From Sunxiuqinia elliptica (GTDB lineage: Bacteria; Bacteroidota; Bacteroidia; Bacteroidales; Prolixibacteraceae), in assembly GCF_900113005.1 (NCBI RefSeq), contig NZ_FONW01000012.1, positions 62,001 to 126,000 of the forward strand: 64,000 nt of DNA. The letters are read 5' to 3'. Position numbers and translations under genes: made by a program. Each line of letters begins with the position of its first letter. Position 1 is the stretch's first letter. The notes below the pieces were generated by a model. It was not told the origin of the DNA. It worked only from the letters and a program-made list of their open reading frames with translations, and did not search any database. Below are positions 29,521-35,396 of this stretch, one piece after another.

Positions 29521-29871
29521 ATGGGACAAATAGATCTTGAAGGATTAGAATTTTACGCCTACCACGGACACTATCCGGTAGAAAAAGTCGTTGGCAATAA
29601 ATTTATACTAAATGTTTCCATTCAAACTGATTGTGCTAAAGCAGGTCAGTCGGACCAATTAGAAGATGCCTTAAATTACCAGGAAGCCTATGAGTTGATC
29701 AAAGACGAAATGGCCATTAAATCGGATCTGTTGGAACATGTTGCCACCCGCATTGTCGACAGGCTATACGCTAGCTTTACATCGATTCAGCATGCTTCAG
29801 TAAAAGTATCGAAAATGAATCCGCCCATGGGGGGACAGATTGAAAAAGTAAGTGTTACTATCAGTCGATAG
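29521..29871 (+). CDS. folB: Dihydroneopterin aldolase FolB
   Basis: Converts 7,8-dihydroneopterin to 6-hydroxymethyl-7,8-dihydropterin and glycolaldehyde in folate synthesis. The 116-residue protein has the family residues E21 (YHGHYPVEKVVG), Y53 (LNYQEAYEL), E72 (LLEHVATRI) and catalytic K98 (VKVSKMNPPM). The length is normal for a single-domain FolB. It is monocistronic here, and no other folate gene is adjacent. Confidence 0.94.
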   Translation: MGQIDLEGLEFYAYHGHYPVEKVVGNKFILNVSIQTDCAKAGQSDQLEDALNYQEAYELIKDEMAIKSDLLEHVATRIVDRLYASFTSIQHASVKVSKMNPPMGGQIEKVSVTISR

Positions 29872-29896
29872 CGATACAATCAAATGAATGTAAGGG

Positions 29897-29920
29897 ATCT
29901 GCTGGCTACTTCCAGCAGAT
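29897..29920. terminator. Hairpin between folB and the small lipoprotein gene
   Basis: ATCTGCTGG (29897-29905) and CCAGCAGAT (29912-29920) form a perfect 9-bp stem. It lies 25 bp after folB and 54 bp after the minus-strand small lipoprotein gene, so it may serve both converging genes. The U-tracts are weak. Confidence 0.5.
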
Positions 29921-29973
29921 TCTATCGTTCCCTAAATCATGTAAAGCAATTTATTGCTTCGAAAGATTATCTT

Positions 29974-30084
29974 TTACAGATTCCGCCAGTAAACGGTCGT
30001 TTTTCCACTCGCAACTTCCTTTTGGCTAGGTTGACAGCCTACGAATAGACTCATCAATACACAAACGACTATACTTCGCACCAT
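29974..30084 (-). CDS. Small lipoprotein of 36 residues
   Basis: A short frame from ATG 30082-30084 to TAA 29974-29976. The product begins MVRSIVVCVLMSLFVGC, a complete lipoprotein signal peptide with lipobox LFVGC, and only about 20 residues follow the lipidated Cys (QPSQKEVASGK...). A perfect TATATTTG -7 element on the same strand at 30121-30128 lies 37 bp upstream, which supports expression. It resembles entericidin-like mini-lipoproteins in size only. Its function is unknown. Confidence 0.55.
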   Translation of the reverse strand: MVRSIVVCVLMSLFVGCQPSQKEVASGKTTVYWRNL

Positions 30085-30120
30085 GATCTTGGTTTTATGA
30101 TTCGACCTCAGAAATAAATA

Positions 30121-30128
30121 CAAATATA
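30121..30128 (-). promoter_or_regulatory. -7 element for the small lipoprotein gene
   Basis: The minus strand reads TATATTTG, an exact TAnnTTTG match, 36 bp before the ATG. The nearest upstream TTG is 24 bp away, longer than usual. Confidence 0.45.
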
Positions 30129-30295
30129 AAAAAACTCAGTTTCGTGAAGTTACAAGCCAATGAGTAGGTTTTAGCCCTTCAGCCCTAGAAAATTGGAAAC
30201 ACGCCCGATAAAGGTTTAACTCGGTTGGCCAACTAGTTCGCTTGAATTAATTCGCAAAATTCTGCCCATTACGATATTCTTCTCCTAAATTTTTC

Positions 30296-30327
30296 TTGTG
30301 CAGAAGTGGAAAATTTTATTACATTTG
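30296..30327 (+). promoter_or_regulatory. Promoter of tRNA-Cys
   Basis: TTG at 30296-30298 and TACATTTG at 30320-30327 with a 21-bp spacer fit the Bacteroidetes consensus. Transcription would begin about 10 bp before the mature tRNA. Confidence 0.65.
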
Positions 30328-30344
30328 CAGTCCGATTACGGAAT

Positions 30345-30415
30345 GGTCTCTTGGCCGAGTGGCTAGGCAGCGGTCTGCAAAACCGCGTACGGCGGTTCGA
30401 ATCCGCCAGAGACCT
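30345..30415 (+). tRNA. tRNA-Cys (GCA)
   Basis: A full cloverleaf can be drawn. The acceptor stem is GGTCTCT/AGAGACC, the anticodon stem GCGGT/ACCGC has loop CTGCAAA (anticodon GCA), and the T arm is GGCGG-TTCGAAT-CCGCC. The discriminator is T at 30415, as expected for tRNA-Cys. The 3' CCA is not encoded. It has its own promoter and terminator. Confidence 0.96.
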
Positions 30416-30420
30416 CATAA

Positions 30421-30453
30421 AAAAGCCAGTGAAAATTCACTGGCTTTTTTTAT
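30421..30453 (+). terminator. Intrinsic terminator of tRNA-Cys
   Basis: AAAAGCCAGTGA pairs with TCACTGGCTTTT around a short loop at about 30433-30436, and a T-run continues to 30451. It starts 5 bp after the tRNA. Confidence 0.88.
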
Positions 30454-30638
30454 GTCTCAAACTTTTCTAAGAGTTGGATCCTTTCTTCGCTCAGCTTCCC
30501 TCACATTCCTCCAAAAGCAAAACTTACAACTACCTCCAACAAGATTATCAACTCAGCAATAAAGCTATTCTCATTCCTCAAGCTTTAGTATTCAAGAATT
30601 AACAACAATCCAAAAATAAATCTTCAATCATTTAATTT

Positions 30639-30661
30639 TGAACTTTTGTTCATTATATTTG
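30639..30661 (+). promoter_or_regulatory. Palindromic operator abutting a -7 element
   Basis: TGAACttttGTTCA (30639-30652) is a perfect palindrome with a 4-bp centre, directly before TATATTTG (30654-30661). No normal -33 TTG is present, so the palindrome occupies the spacer of the promoter for the gene at 30690. This layout suggests control by a dimeric repressor or activator. The regulator is not encoded in the adjacent genes. Confidence 0.5.
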
Positions 30662-30689
30662 CAGTGTAAACATTTATAATCTACCTGCA

Positions 30690-31013
30690 ATGAAAGTAGC
30701 CATTACATCAACAGGACAAGAAGTAACATCGAAATTAGATCACCGGTTCGGACGGTGTTCCTACTTTGCGATTCATGACTTCGATACCGACCAAACTGAT
30801 TTTATTAAAAATCCCAACAAAGAAGTCGCAGAAGGAGCTGGACCTGCTTCTGTACAGTTTATTGTCAGCCACGGAGTCAGTAAAATTATCTCTGGAGAAT
30901 TTGGAGGAAAAGTCAAAAAGATTTTAGAAGACCTTGAAGTCCAAATGATCATGTTCAATGGCCCTGAAAGAACAATTCAGGATATCCTTTCATTGATGGC
31001 AGTCAAACCATAA
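30690..31013 (+). CDS. NifX/NafY-family dinitrogenase iron-molybdenum cofactor-binding protein
   Basis: A 107-residue single-domain protein of the Nitro_FeMo-Co family, which binds metal-sulfur cofactors in nitrogen-fixing bacteria but is widespread outside them. Recognisable parts are MKVAITSTGQEVTSKLDHRFGR at the start, the glycine-rich GAGPASVQFI and the segment SKIISGEFGGKVKKIL. It begins a plus-strand unit with the DUF5320-like gene 17 bp downstream. No nitrogenase genes are near, so the cofactor is unlikely to be FeMo-co itself. A palindrome-controlled promoter lies 29 bp upstream. Confidence 0.85.
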   Translation: MKVAITSTGQEVTSKLDHRFGRCSYFAIHDFDTDQTDFIKNPNKEVAEGAGPASVQFIVSHGVSKIISGEFGGKVKKILEDLEVQMIMFNGPERTIQDILSLMAVKP

Positions 31014-31015
31014 AA

Positions 31016-31023
31016 AAGGAGGT
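31016..31023 (+). promoter_or_regulatory. Strong Shine-Dalgarno of the DUF5320-like gene
   Basis: AAGGAGGT with a 7-nt spacer stands before the ATG at 31031. Such a site is unusual in a Bacteroidetes genome, where most genes, including all neighbours here, lack one. Confidence 0.7.
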
Positions 31024-31030
31024 GTGAACC

Positions 31031-31258
31031 ATGCCAGGATTTAATCAAAGAGGCCCTGCAGGAGAAGGTCCGATGACAGGGCGAAAACAGGGGAAATGTG
31101 CTAACAAAGGTCGTTCCCAGATGAGAAATAACCAACTAGAACAAGCTTCTGAAGGTCAATCTTTTCAACAAGAGGATACAGCTCCTAGAGGATTTGGATT
31201 CAGAAGAGGATTGAAACGTAGAAATGCTTCAGGACGCGGATTGGGTTGTCGAAGCTAA
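31031..31258 (+). CDS. DUF5320-like small Gly/Arg-rich protein
   Basis: A 75-residue protein opening MPGFNQRGPAGEGPMTGRKQ, the characteristic head of DUF5320 proteins that accompany NifX-like genes in many anaerobes. It ends in a Gly/Arg-rich tail (RGFGFRRGLKRRN...) with a terminal Cys; only two cysteines occur. No enzymatic motif is seen. A strong Shine-Dalgarno precedes it, which with the composition may mean arrival by horizontal transfer from a non-Bacteroidetes donor. Function unknown. Confidence 0.75.
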   Translation: MPGFNQRGPAGEGPMTGRKQGKCANKGRSQMRNNQLEQASEGQSFQQEDTAPRGFGFRRGLKRRNASGRGLGCRS

Positions 31259-31273
31259 TCTACTGAGGAGTTT

Positions 31274-31320
31274 AAACTGGTAGTTAAATGGTCCTTAAAA
31301 CTACCAGTTTCTATTTTTTT
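31274..31320 (+). terminator. Intrinsic terminator after the DUF5320-like gene
   Basis: AAACTGGTAG (31274-31283) and CTACCAGTTT (31301-31310) form a 10-bp stem, followed by CTATTTTTTT. It splits the cofactor cluster into two transcription units. Confidence 0.85.
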
Positions 31321-31433
31321 AAACACCTAAAACGAGCGGCGAAAAAACGTCGATACAATCGAAACAAGATCGGGGAAAAACAAATGCCGTCATCCCCTCC
31401 AAATACCATTGAAATCTTTTAAACAATAATGAA

Positions 31434-31769
31434 ATGAAGAAATTTGCCATACCTACTGAAAACGGAAAACTTTGCTCTCACTTTGGCCACTGTCAACAAT
31501 TTGCAATTATCAATGTCAGTGACAACGCACTAACTCATGAGAGTTACCTCAATCCACCGCCCCACGAACCGGGTCTATTACCTACTTGGCTTGGGCAGCA
31601 AGGAGTAACCAATATTATTGCCGGCGGTATCGGACAAAAAGCAATCCAGCTATTCAAGCAACAAAACATTGAAGTAACGGTAGGTGCACTAGCCAAATCC
31701 CCAAAGCAATTGGTCGAAGATTTTCTGGCTAACGATTTGGTTTCCGGAGCTAACGCATGTGATCACTAA
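31434..31769 (+). CDS. Second NifX/NafY-family cofactor-binding protein
   Basis: A 111-residue homologue of the protein at 30690, opening MKKFAIPTENGKLCSHFGHCQQF. The SHFGHC motif is typical of the branch that travels with MinD-like ATPases. The middle has GLLPTWLGQQGVTNIIAGGIG, and Cys and His residues also occur near the C-terminus (ANACDH), so metal or Fe-S binding is plausible. It leads the second unit of the cluster, 88 bp before the first MinD-type ATPase. Confidence 0.83.
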   Translation: MKKFAIPTENGKLCSHFGHCQQFAIINVSDNALTHESYLNPPPHEPGLLPTWLGQQGVTNIIAGGIGQKAIQLFKQQNIEVTVGALAKSPKQLVEDFLANDLVSGANACDH

Positions 31770-31857
31770 ACGGAGTAAGCCATCTGGATAAAAGCTCCGG
31801 TCACATAAGTCCAGTTACAAATTTTCAAAATACGAATACTTACATCTTTATTTTCAA

Positions 31858-32718
31858 ATGAAAATAGCAGTTGCCAGCGGTAAAGGAGGCACTGGAAAGA
31901 CATTGATTTCAACCAACCTCTTCCATGTAATACAACAATTGGGAGATCCGGTTGAGTTGATTGATTGTGATGCAGAAGAGCCGAATACCCGTCAGTTCAT
32001 CAAAGGGAAAGTCAATGATGAAGAGATGGTCACCCAAAGAATTCCGGTAATCGATAAAGCCAGCTGTACTTTTTGTGGGAAATGCCAGGAATACTGCCAT
32101 TACAATGCCATTATCGTTTTACCCGATATTCGACATGTTCAGGTAATTGAAGAACTTTGCCATGATTGTGGTGCCTGCTCCTATGCATGTCATGCAGGAG
32201 CTATCAGCGAACGAGTAAAATCGATCGGGTCAATTACCAATTACGAAACAGCCCTCGGTGGATTTTTAACCGAGAGTCAAATCGATATTGGTATCTACTC
32301 CCCAGTACCTGTTATTCAAAAAGCAATACACAGCGCAGATAAAAACGCCTTTGTTATTCTGGACGCACCTCCCGGAACCTCCTGCCCCTTTATTGCAACC
32401 GTATCTGAAGCCAACTTTGTCGTATTGGTAACCGAACCCACTCCTTTTGGGTTGAATGACCTAAAGTTATCAGTCAATGTTTTAAAAGAACTTCAGAAGC
32501 CTTTTGGTGTCATTGTCAATCGGGCTGGTTTGGGTGATGACAAACTATACCACTACTTAAAGGAGAACAACATCAGCTTATTGGCTGACATTCCTTTTGA
32601 TCGTCAGGTGGCACACACTTATTCTTGTGGCAACCTGATTACCGATGAATCGTCAAAATACAAAGAGCTGTTTCTGCATCTATACGACACCCTTAAAAAA
32701 CAAGCACAGCATGACTGA
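31858..32718 (+). CDS. MinD-type ATPase with inserted 2x[4Fe-4S] ferredoxin domain (first copy)
   Basis: A 286-residue SIMIBI-class P-loop ATPase related to Mrp/Nbp35 and MinD. The deviant Walker A KGGTGKT is at 9-15 and the switch region is DAPPGTSCP. A ferredoxin-like module is inserted at about 65-120 with two complete Cys sets: C70-C73-C76-C80 and C101-C104-C107-C111. In the first set the usual Pro after the last Cys is His. Such proteins may couple ATP hydrolysis to electron or cluster transfer, but the substrate is unknown. Its stop overlaps the start of the second copy by 8 bp. Confidence 0.88.
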   Translation: MKIAVASGKGGTGKTLISTNLFHVIQQLGDPVELIDCDAEEPNTRQFIKGKVNDEEMVTQRIPVIDKASCTFCGKCQEYCHYNAIIVLPDIRHVQVIEELCHDCGACSYACHAGAISERVKSIGSITNYETALGGFLTESQIDIGIYSPVPVIQKAIHSADKNAFVILDAPPGTSCPFIATVSEANFVVLVTEPTPFGLNDLKLSVNVLKELQKPFGVIVNRAGLGDDKLYHYLKENNISLLADIPFDRQVAHTYSCGNLITDESSKYKELFLHLYDTLKKQAQHD

Positions 32719-33586
32719 AATTACCATACTTAGTGGCAAGGGAGGAACCGGCAAATCAAGCTTAAGTGCTGCCTTAGCAACGCAAGCCGCCAAACTGGTC
32801 GTTGCTGATTGTGATGTAGATGCTTCAAATCTCCCGATCATTCTTCAACCCAAGGATTACCAGGAAGGCAAATACGTATCGGGCCAAAAAGCGGTGATTA
32901 ACCCAGCACTATGCACTAACTGTGGTCAATGCCTAAACTATTGTCGCTTTGATGCTGTAGCGTCTGTCAATAACCGCTATCAGATTGTTGAAACAGCCTG
33001 CGATGGCTGCCAGCTATGTGCCCGGGTTTGCCCAGCAAATGCCATTACCATGATTGAGCATGATAAAAGCCGGTGGTTTATTGGCGAAATCACTAATGGG
33101 AAAATGGTCCATGCTCACCTTGCTGCCGGAGAGGACAACTCTGGAAAGCTGGTCAATATTGTTCGGGATCAAGCACGCGAACTGGCCTCTGAAATTGAGT
33201 CGCAACTGATTCTGATTGATGGGCCTCCAGGAATTGGATGCCCCGCAATTTCGGCTCTAACCGGAACCGACAAAGTTGTTTTAGTCTCCGAACCAACACA
33301 ATCTGGCATTCATGATCTTAAACGAGTTGTTGAGCTGGTTCGCCAGTTCAAGATTCCAGCCTTTGTGGTCATCAACAAGTATGATATCAACCTTCCGTTA
33401 AGTGAAGAACTGGAAGAATGGTGCGAAACGATGCAACTACCAATTATTGGAAAATTACCCTTCGACAAAGTTGTTGTTGACGCCATGGTGCATTGCCAAA
33501 GCATCACCGACTGGGCACCCGATTCTCCCGTCAGCGATGAAATACGGAAAATCTGGAACAAGCTGTTATACGCTGATCGTCCTTAA
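32711..33586 (+). CDS. MinD-type ATPase with inserted 2x[4Fe-4S] ferredoxin domain (second copy)
   Basis: The start is set at the ATG at 32711 (MTEITILSGKGGTGKSS), which overlaps the previous gene by 8 bp and gives 291 residues; the frame is open to 32645 but the extra residues do not fit the family. The Walker A is GKGGTGKS, and the Fe-S sets are C68-C71-C74-C78 and C97-C100-C103-C107, the latter followed by Pro as in bacterial ferredoxins. It is a diverged paralogue of the first copy, and the two probably form a heterodimer. It is followed by the DUF4405 gene after 40 bp. Confidence 0.88.
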   Translation: MTEITILSGKGGTGKSSLSAALATQAAKLVVADCDVDASNLPIILQPKDYQEGKYVSGQKAVINPALCTNCGQCLNYCRFDAVASVNNRYQIVETACDGCQLCARVCPANAITMIEHDKSRWFIGEITNGKMVHAHLAAGEDNSGKLVNIVRDQARELASEIESQLILIDGPPGIGCPAISALTGTDKVVLVSEPTQSGIHDLKRVVELVRQFKIPAFVVINKYDINLPLSEELEEWCETMQLPIIGKLPFDKVVVDAMVHCQSITDWAPDSPVSDEIRKIWNKLLYADRP

Positions 33587-33626
33587 TTCAAATCAGCTAA
33601 ACATTGAAGTTCAGTTCAAAAAAACA

Positions 33627-34271
33627 ATGAAAATGCAAAAGAATAAATTAAACCTTATCATCGATTTGCTTCTATTGATTTGCTTGCTGCTAATCAGTGG
33701 AATTGGATTTCTAATCCGATACGTACTTCCTCCTGGGTTTGAGAGAAGGCAGCTTTATGGAAATGGCGTTGATTTACAATTTTGGGGACTCGACCGGCAT
33801 GAGTGGGGAAACATTCACCTTATCATCAGCTTGGTCTTTATTGCCCTGCTTTTCTTTCATATTCTGTTACACTGGAAAATGATCTGCGCCTTTACAGGAA
33901 AGTATTCTCAAGGAAAGATCTCATCAAAAGTACTTTTAGGAATTGTTTTGGCCCTTTCAGCCATCTGCTTAGCGGGACCTTTCTGCATTCAACCAGAAGT
34001 TGCTTCTCGACAAGGCCGAATAGTGACCGAATCAATAACGCCAACAAACTCTGAGCAAACGCCCACTCATTCTTCCTCAACCATTGAAGTCAAAGGATCA
34101 ATGCATTTAAACGAGCTTGCCTCACAATTTCAGGTTTCAACGTCCACCATCATTGCTCAAATGGGCATTTCACCGAAAGATTCCTGCCAAAGAATTGGGC
34201 GATTGAAAAAGAAGTACGGATTTGCCATGCACGAACTCAAACAACTCATTGAGTTAGAAATGAACAACTAG
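33627..34271 (+). CDS. DUF4405 membrane protein with C-terminal helical domain
   Basis: The start is taken at 33627 (MKMQKNKLNLIIDLLLL), directly before the first membrane helix, giving 214 residues; the frame is open upstream into the previous gene. Three membrane helices are seen (about 9-32, 63-84, 101-119). H58, H64, H78 and H82 flank or lie in the second helix and could ligate haem, as proposed for DUF4405/cytochrome b-like proteins. After a Thr/Ser-rich linker, residues 158-212 form a helical module (ELASQFQVSTSTIIAQMG, RLKKKYGFAMHELKQ) resembling a helix-turn-helix. A membrane electron donor for the ferredoxin ATPases is a reasonable guess. Confidence 0.7.
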   Translation: MKMQKNKLNLIIDLLLLICLLLISGIGFLIRYVLPPGFERRQLYGNGVDLQFWGLDRHEWGNIHLIISLVFIALLFFHILLHWKMICAFTGKYSQGKISSKVLLGIVLALSAICLAGPFCIQPEVASRQGRIVTESITPTNSEQTPTHSSSTIEVKGSMHLNELASQFQVSTSTIIAQMGISPKDSCQRIGRLKKKYGFAMHELKQLIELEMNN

Positions 34272-34272
34272 T

Positions 34273-34938
34273 ATGTTTGACAGACAACAAGAAAATACCT
34301 ACCCTAAAAATCTGACGGTCGGCGAACAGGTCGATTTGCCAAGTGTTTACGGAACATTCAAGCTGATCCCCTTTCAGGATAAAGTTAATGGACTTGAACA
34401 CATTGCATTGATTAAAGGCAATCCTCAGCCCAACCAATCAACACTCGTTCGGATTCACTCTGCCTGTGCCACCGGTGACCTCTTTGGGTCTTTGCGATGC
34501 GATTGTGGCCCGCAACTACACCAGGCACTGAGGCAAATTGAGCAAGCCGGACGTGGGGTTTTAATTTACCTGCAACAGGAAGGTCGAGGAATTGGGCTAA
34601 TGGAAAAAATCAAAGCCTACAAACTCCAGGAGCAAGGTTTTGACACGGTAGATGCCAACCTAAAACTAGGGCACCAAGCCGATGAAAGAGACTACAAGGA
34701 TGCTGCGGAGATCTTGCATTATCTACACATCAGCAAAGTTGATCTCATGACCAATAATCCGCTAAAAATGGAAGGCTTAAGCCAATATGGCATAACAGTT
34801 GAAACGTGTATCCCAATTATAATCAAGCCCAATAAACACAATGCGTTCTATCTTCAAACAAAACAAGAACGCATGGGACATAAGCTTTTGCAACAAGCTT
34901 TTGACCAAGAAAAAGCCAAGTTCGAAAACCTAAAGTAA
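34273..34938 (+). CDS. ribA: GTP cyclohydrolase II
   Basis: Opens the imidazole ring of GTP for riboflavin synthesis. The 221-residue protein is a stand-alone RibA without a RibB domain. Zinc ligands are C65, C76 and C78 (SACATGDLFGSLRCDCG), and YLQQEGRGIGLMEKI and MTNNPLKMEGL are family motifs. It starts 1 bp after the DUF4405 gene, so it is surely in the same operon. This gives the cofactor cluster its own flavin precursor enzyme, an unusual partnership. Confidence 0.92.
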   Translation: MFDRQQENTYPKNLTVGEQVDLPSVYGTFKLIPFQDKVNGLEHIALIKGNPQPNQSTLVRIHSACATGDLFGSLRCDCGPQLHQALRQIEQAGRGVLIYLQQEGRGIGLMEKIKAYKLQEQGFDTVDANLKLGHQADERDYKDAAEILHYLHISKVDLMTNNPLKMEGLSQYGITVETCIPIIIKPNKHNAFYLQTKQERMGHKLLQQAFDQEKAKFENLK

Positions 34939-34951
34939 ACTTCCTCAAACA

Positions 34952-35374
34952 ATGAAAAACTACTTCGTGCACCACATTCAGTTACGTCCTCGTTATGGCG
35001 AAGTTGACCAAATGGGCTATGTTTATCATGCCAACTACGTAACCTACTGTCACCAAGCCCGAACCGAACTCCTTCGCCAATTTGGCATTGAAGATCATCA
35101 GTTGGAAGAGCATAACATCATGCTACCGGTTATCAGCATGGATCTACGCTACCACAAACCTGCAGGCTACGATGAGTTACTTACAGTTAAAACAAGCCTA
35201 AAAGAGGAACCGCGTACCCGTTTTTCCTTTCAATTTGAATTTAGAAATGAACAAAATGAGCTCATCTGCTCGGCAAATTGCAGCACAGCCATTGTTGATC
35301 GGTTGACGCGCAAGCCTATGCGAGCACCTGCGCTCATCAAACAGGCTTTCAACAAAATCGAAATGGTACGCTAA
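34952..35374 (+). CDS. Acyl-CoA thioesterase, 4HBT family (YbgC/FadM-like)
   Basis: A 140-residue single hot-dog-fold thioesterase. The active-site segment is RYGEVDQMGYVYHANYVTY with the conserved Asp (D in VDQMG) and Tyr/His, followed by LPVISMDLRYHKPAGYDE. It is likely to hydrolyse short or aromatic acyl-CoA. It follows ribA by 13 bp as the last gene of the plus-strand unit and meets the alpha-galactosidase gene tail to tail across 22 bp. Confidence 0.88.
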   Translation: MKNYFVHHIQLRPRYGEVDQMGYVYHANYVTYCHQARTELLRQFGIEDHQLEEHNIMLPVISMDLRYHKPAGYDELLTVKTSLKEEPRTRFSFQFEFRNEQNELICSANCSTAIVDRLTRKPMRAPALIKQAFNKIEMVR

Positions 35375-35396
35375 AAGCAAATCGTACAACTGGCTC

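Noticed and set aside
30639-30652. LexA (SOS) box reading of TGAACttttGTTCA
   Set aside because: It matches the Gram-positive DinR/LexA form, but the downstream genes have no link to DNA repair and no LexA gene is near, so only a generic operator call is kept.
30690-31769. Nitrogen fixation genes
   Set aside because: The NifX-like proteins are single-domain members of a family common in non-fixing bacteria, and nifHDK, nifB and nifEN are not present in the window.
32645-32710. Upstream extension of the second MinD-type ATPase
   Set aside because: The added residues lie in the preceding gene's coding region and do not fit the family; the ATG at 32711 places the P-loop at the expected distance.
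33402-33626. Upstream extension of the DUF4405 protein
   Set aside because: It overlaps the end of the previous gene out of frame, and the ATG at 33627 directly precedes the first membrane helix.
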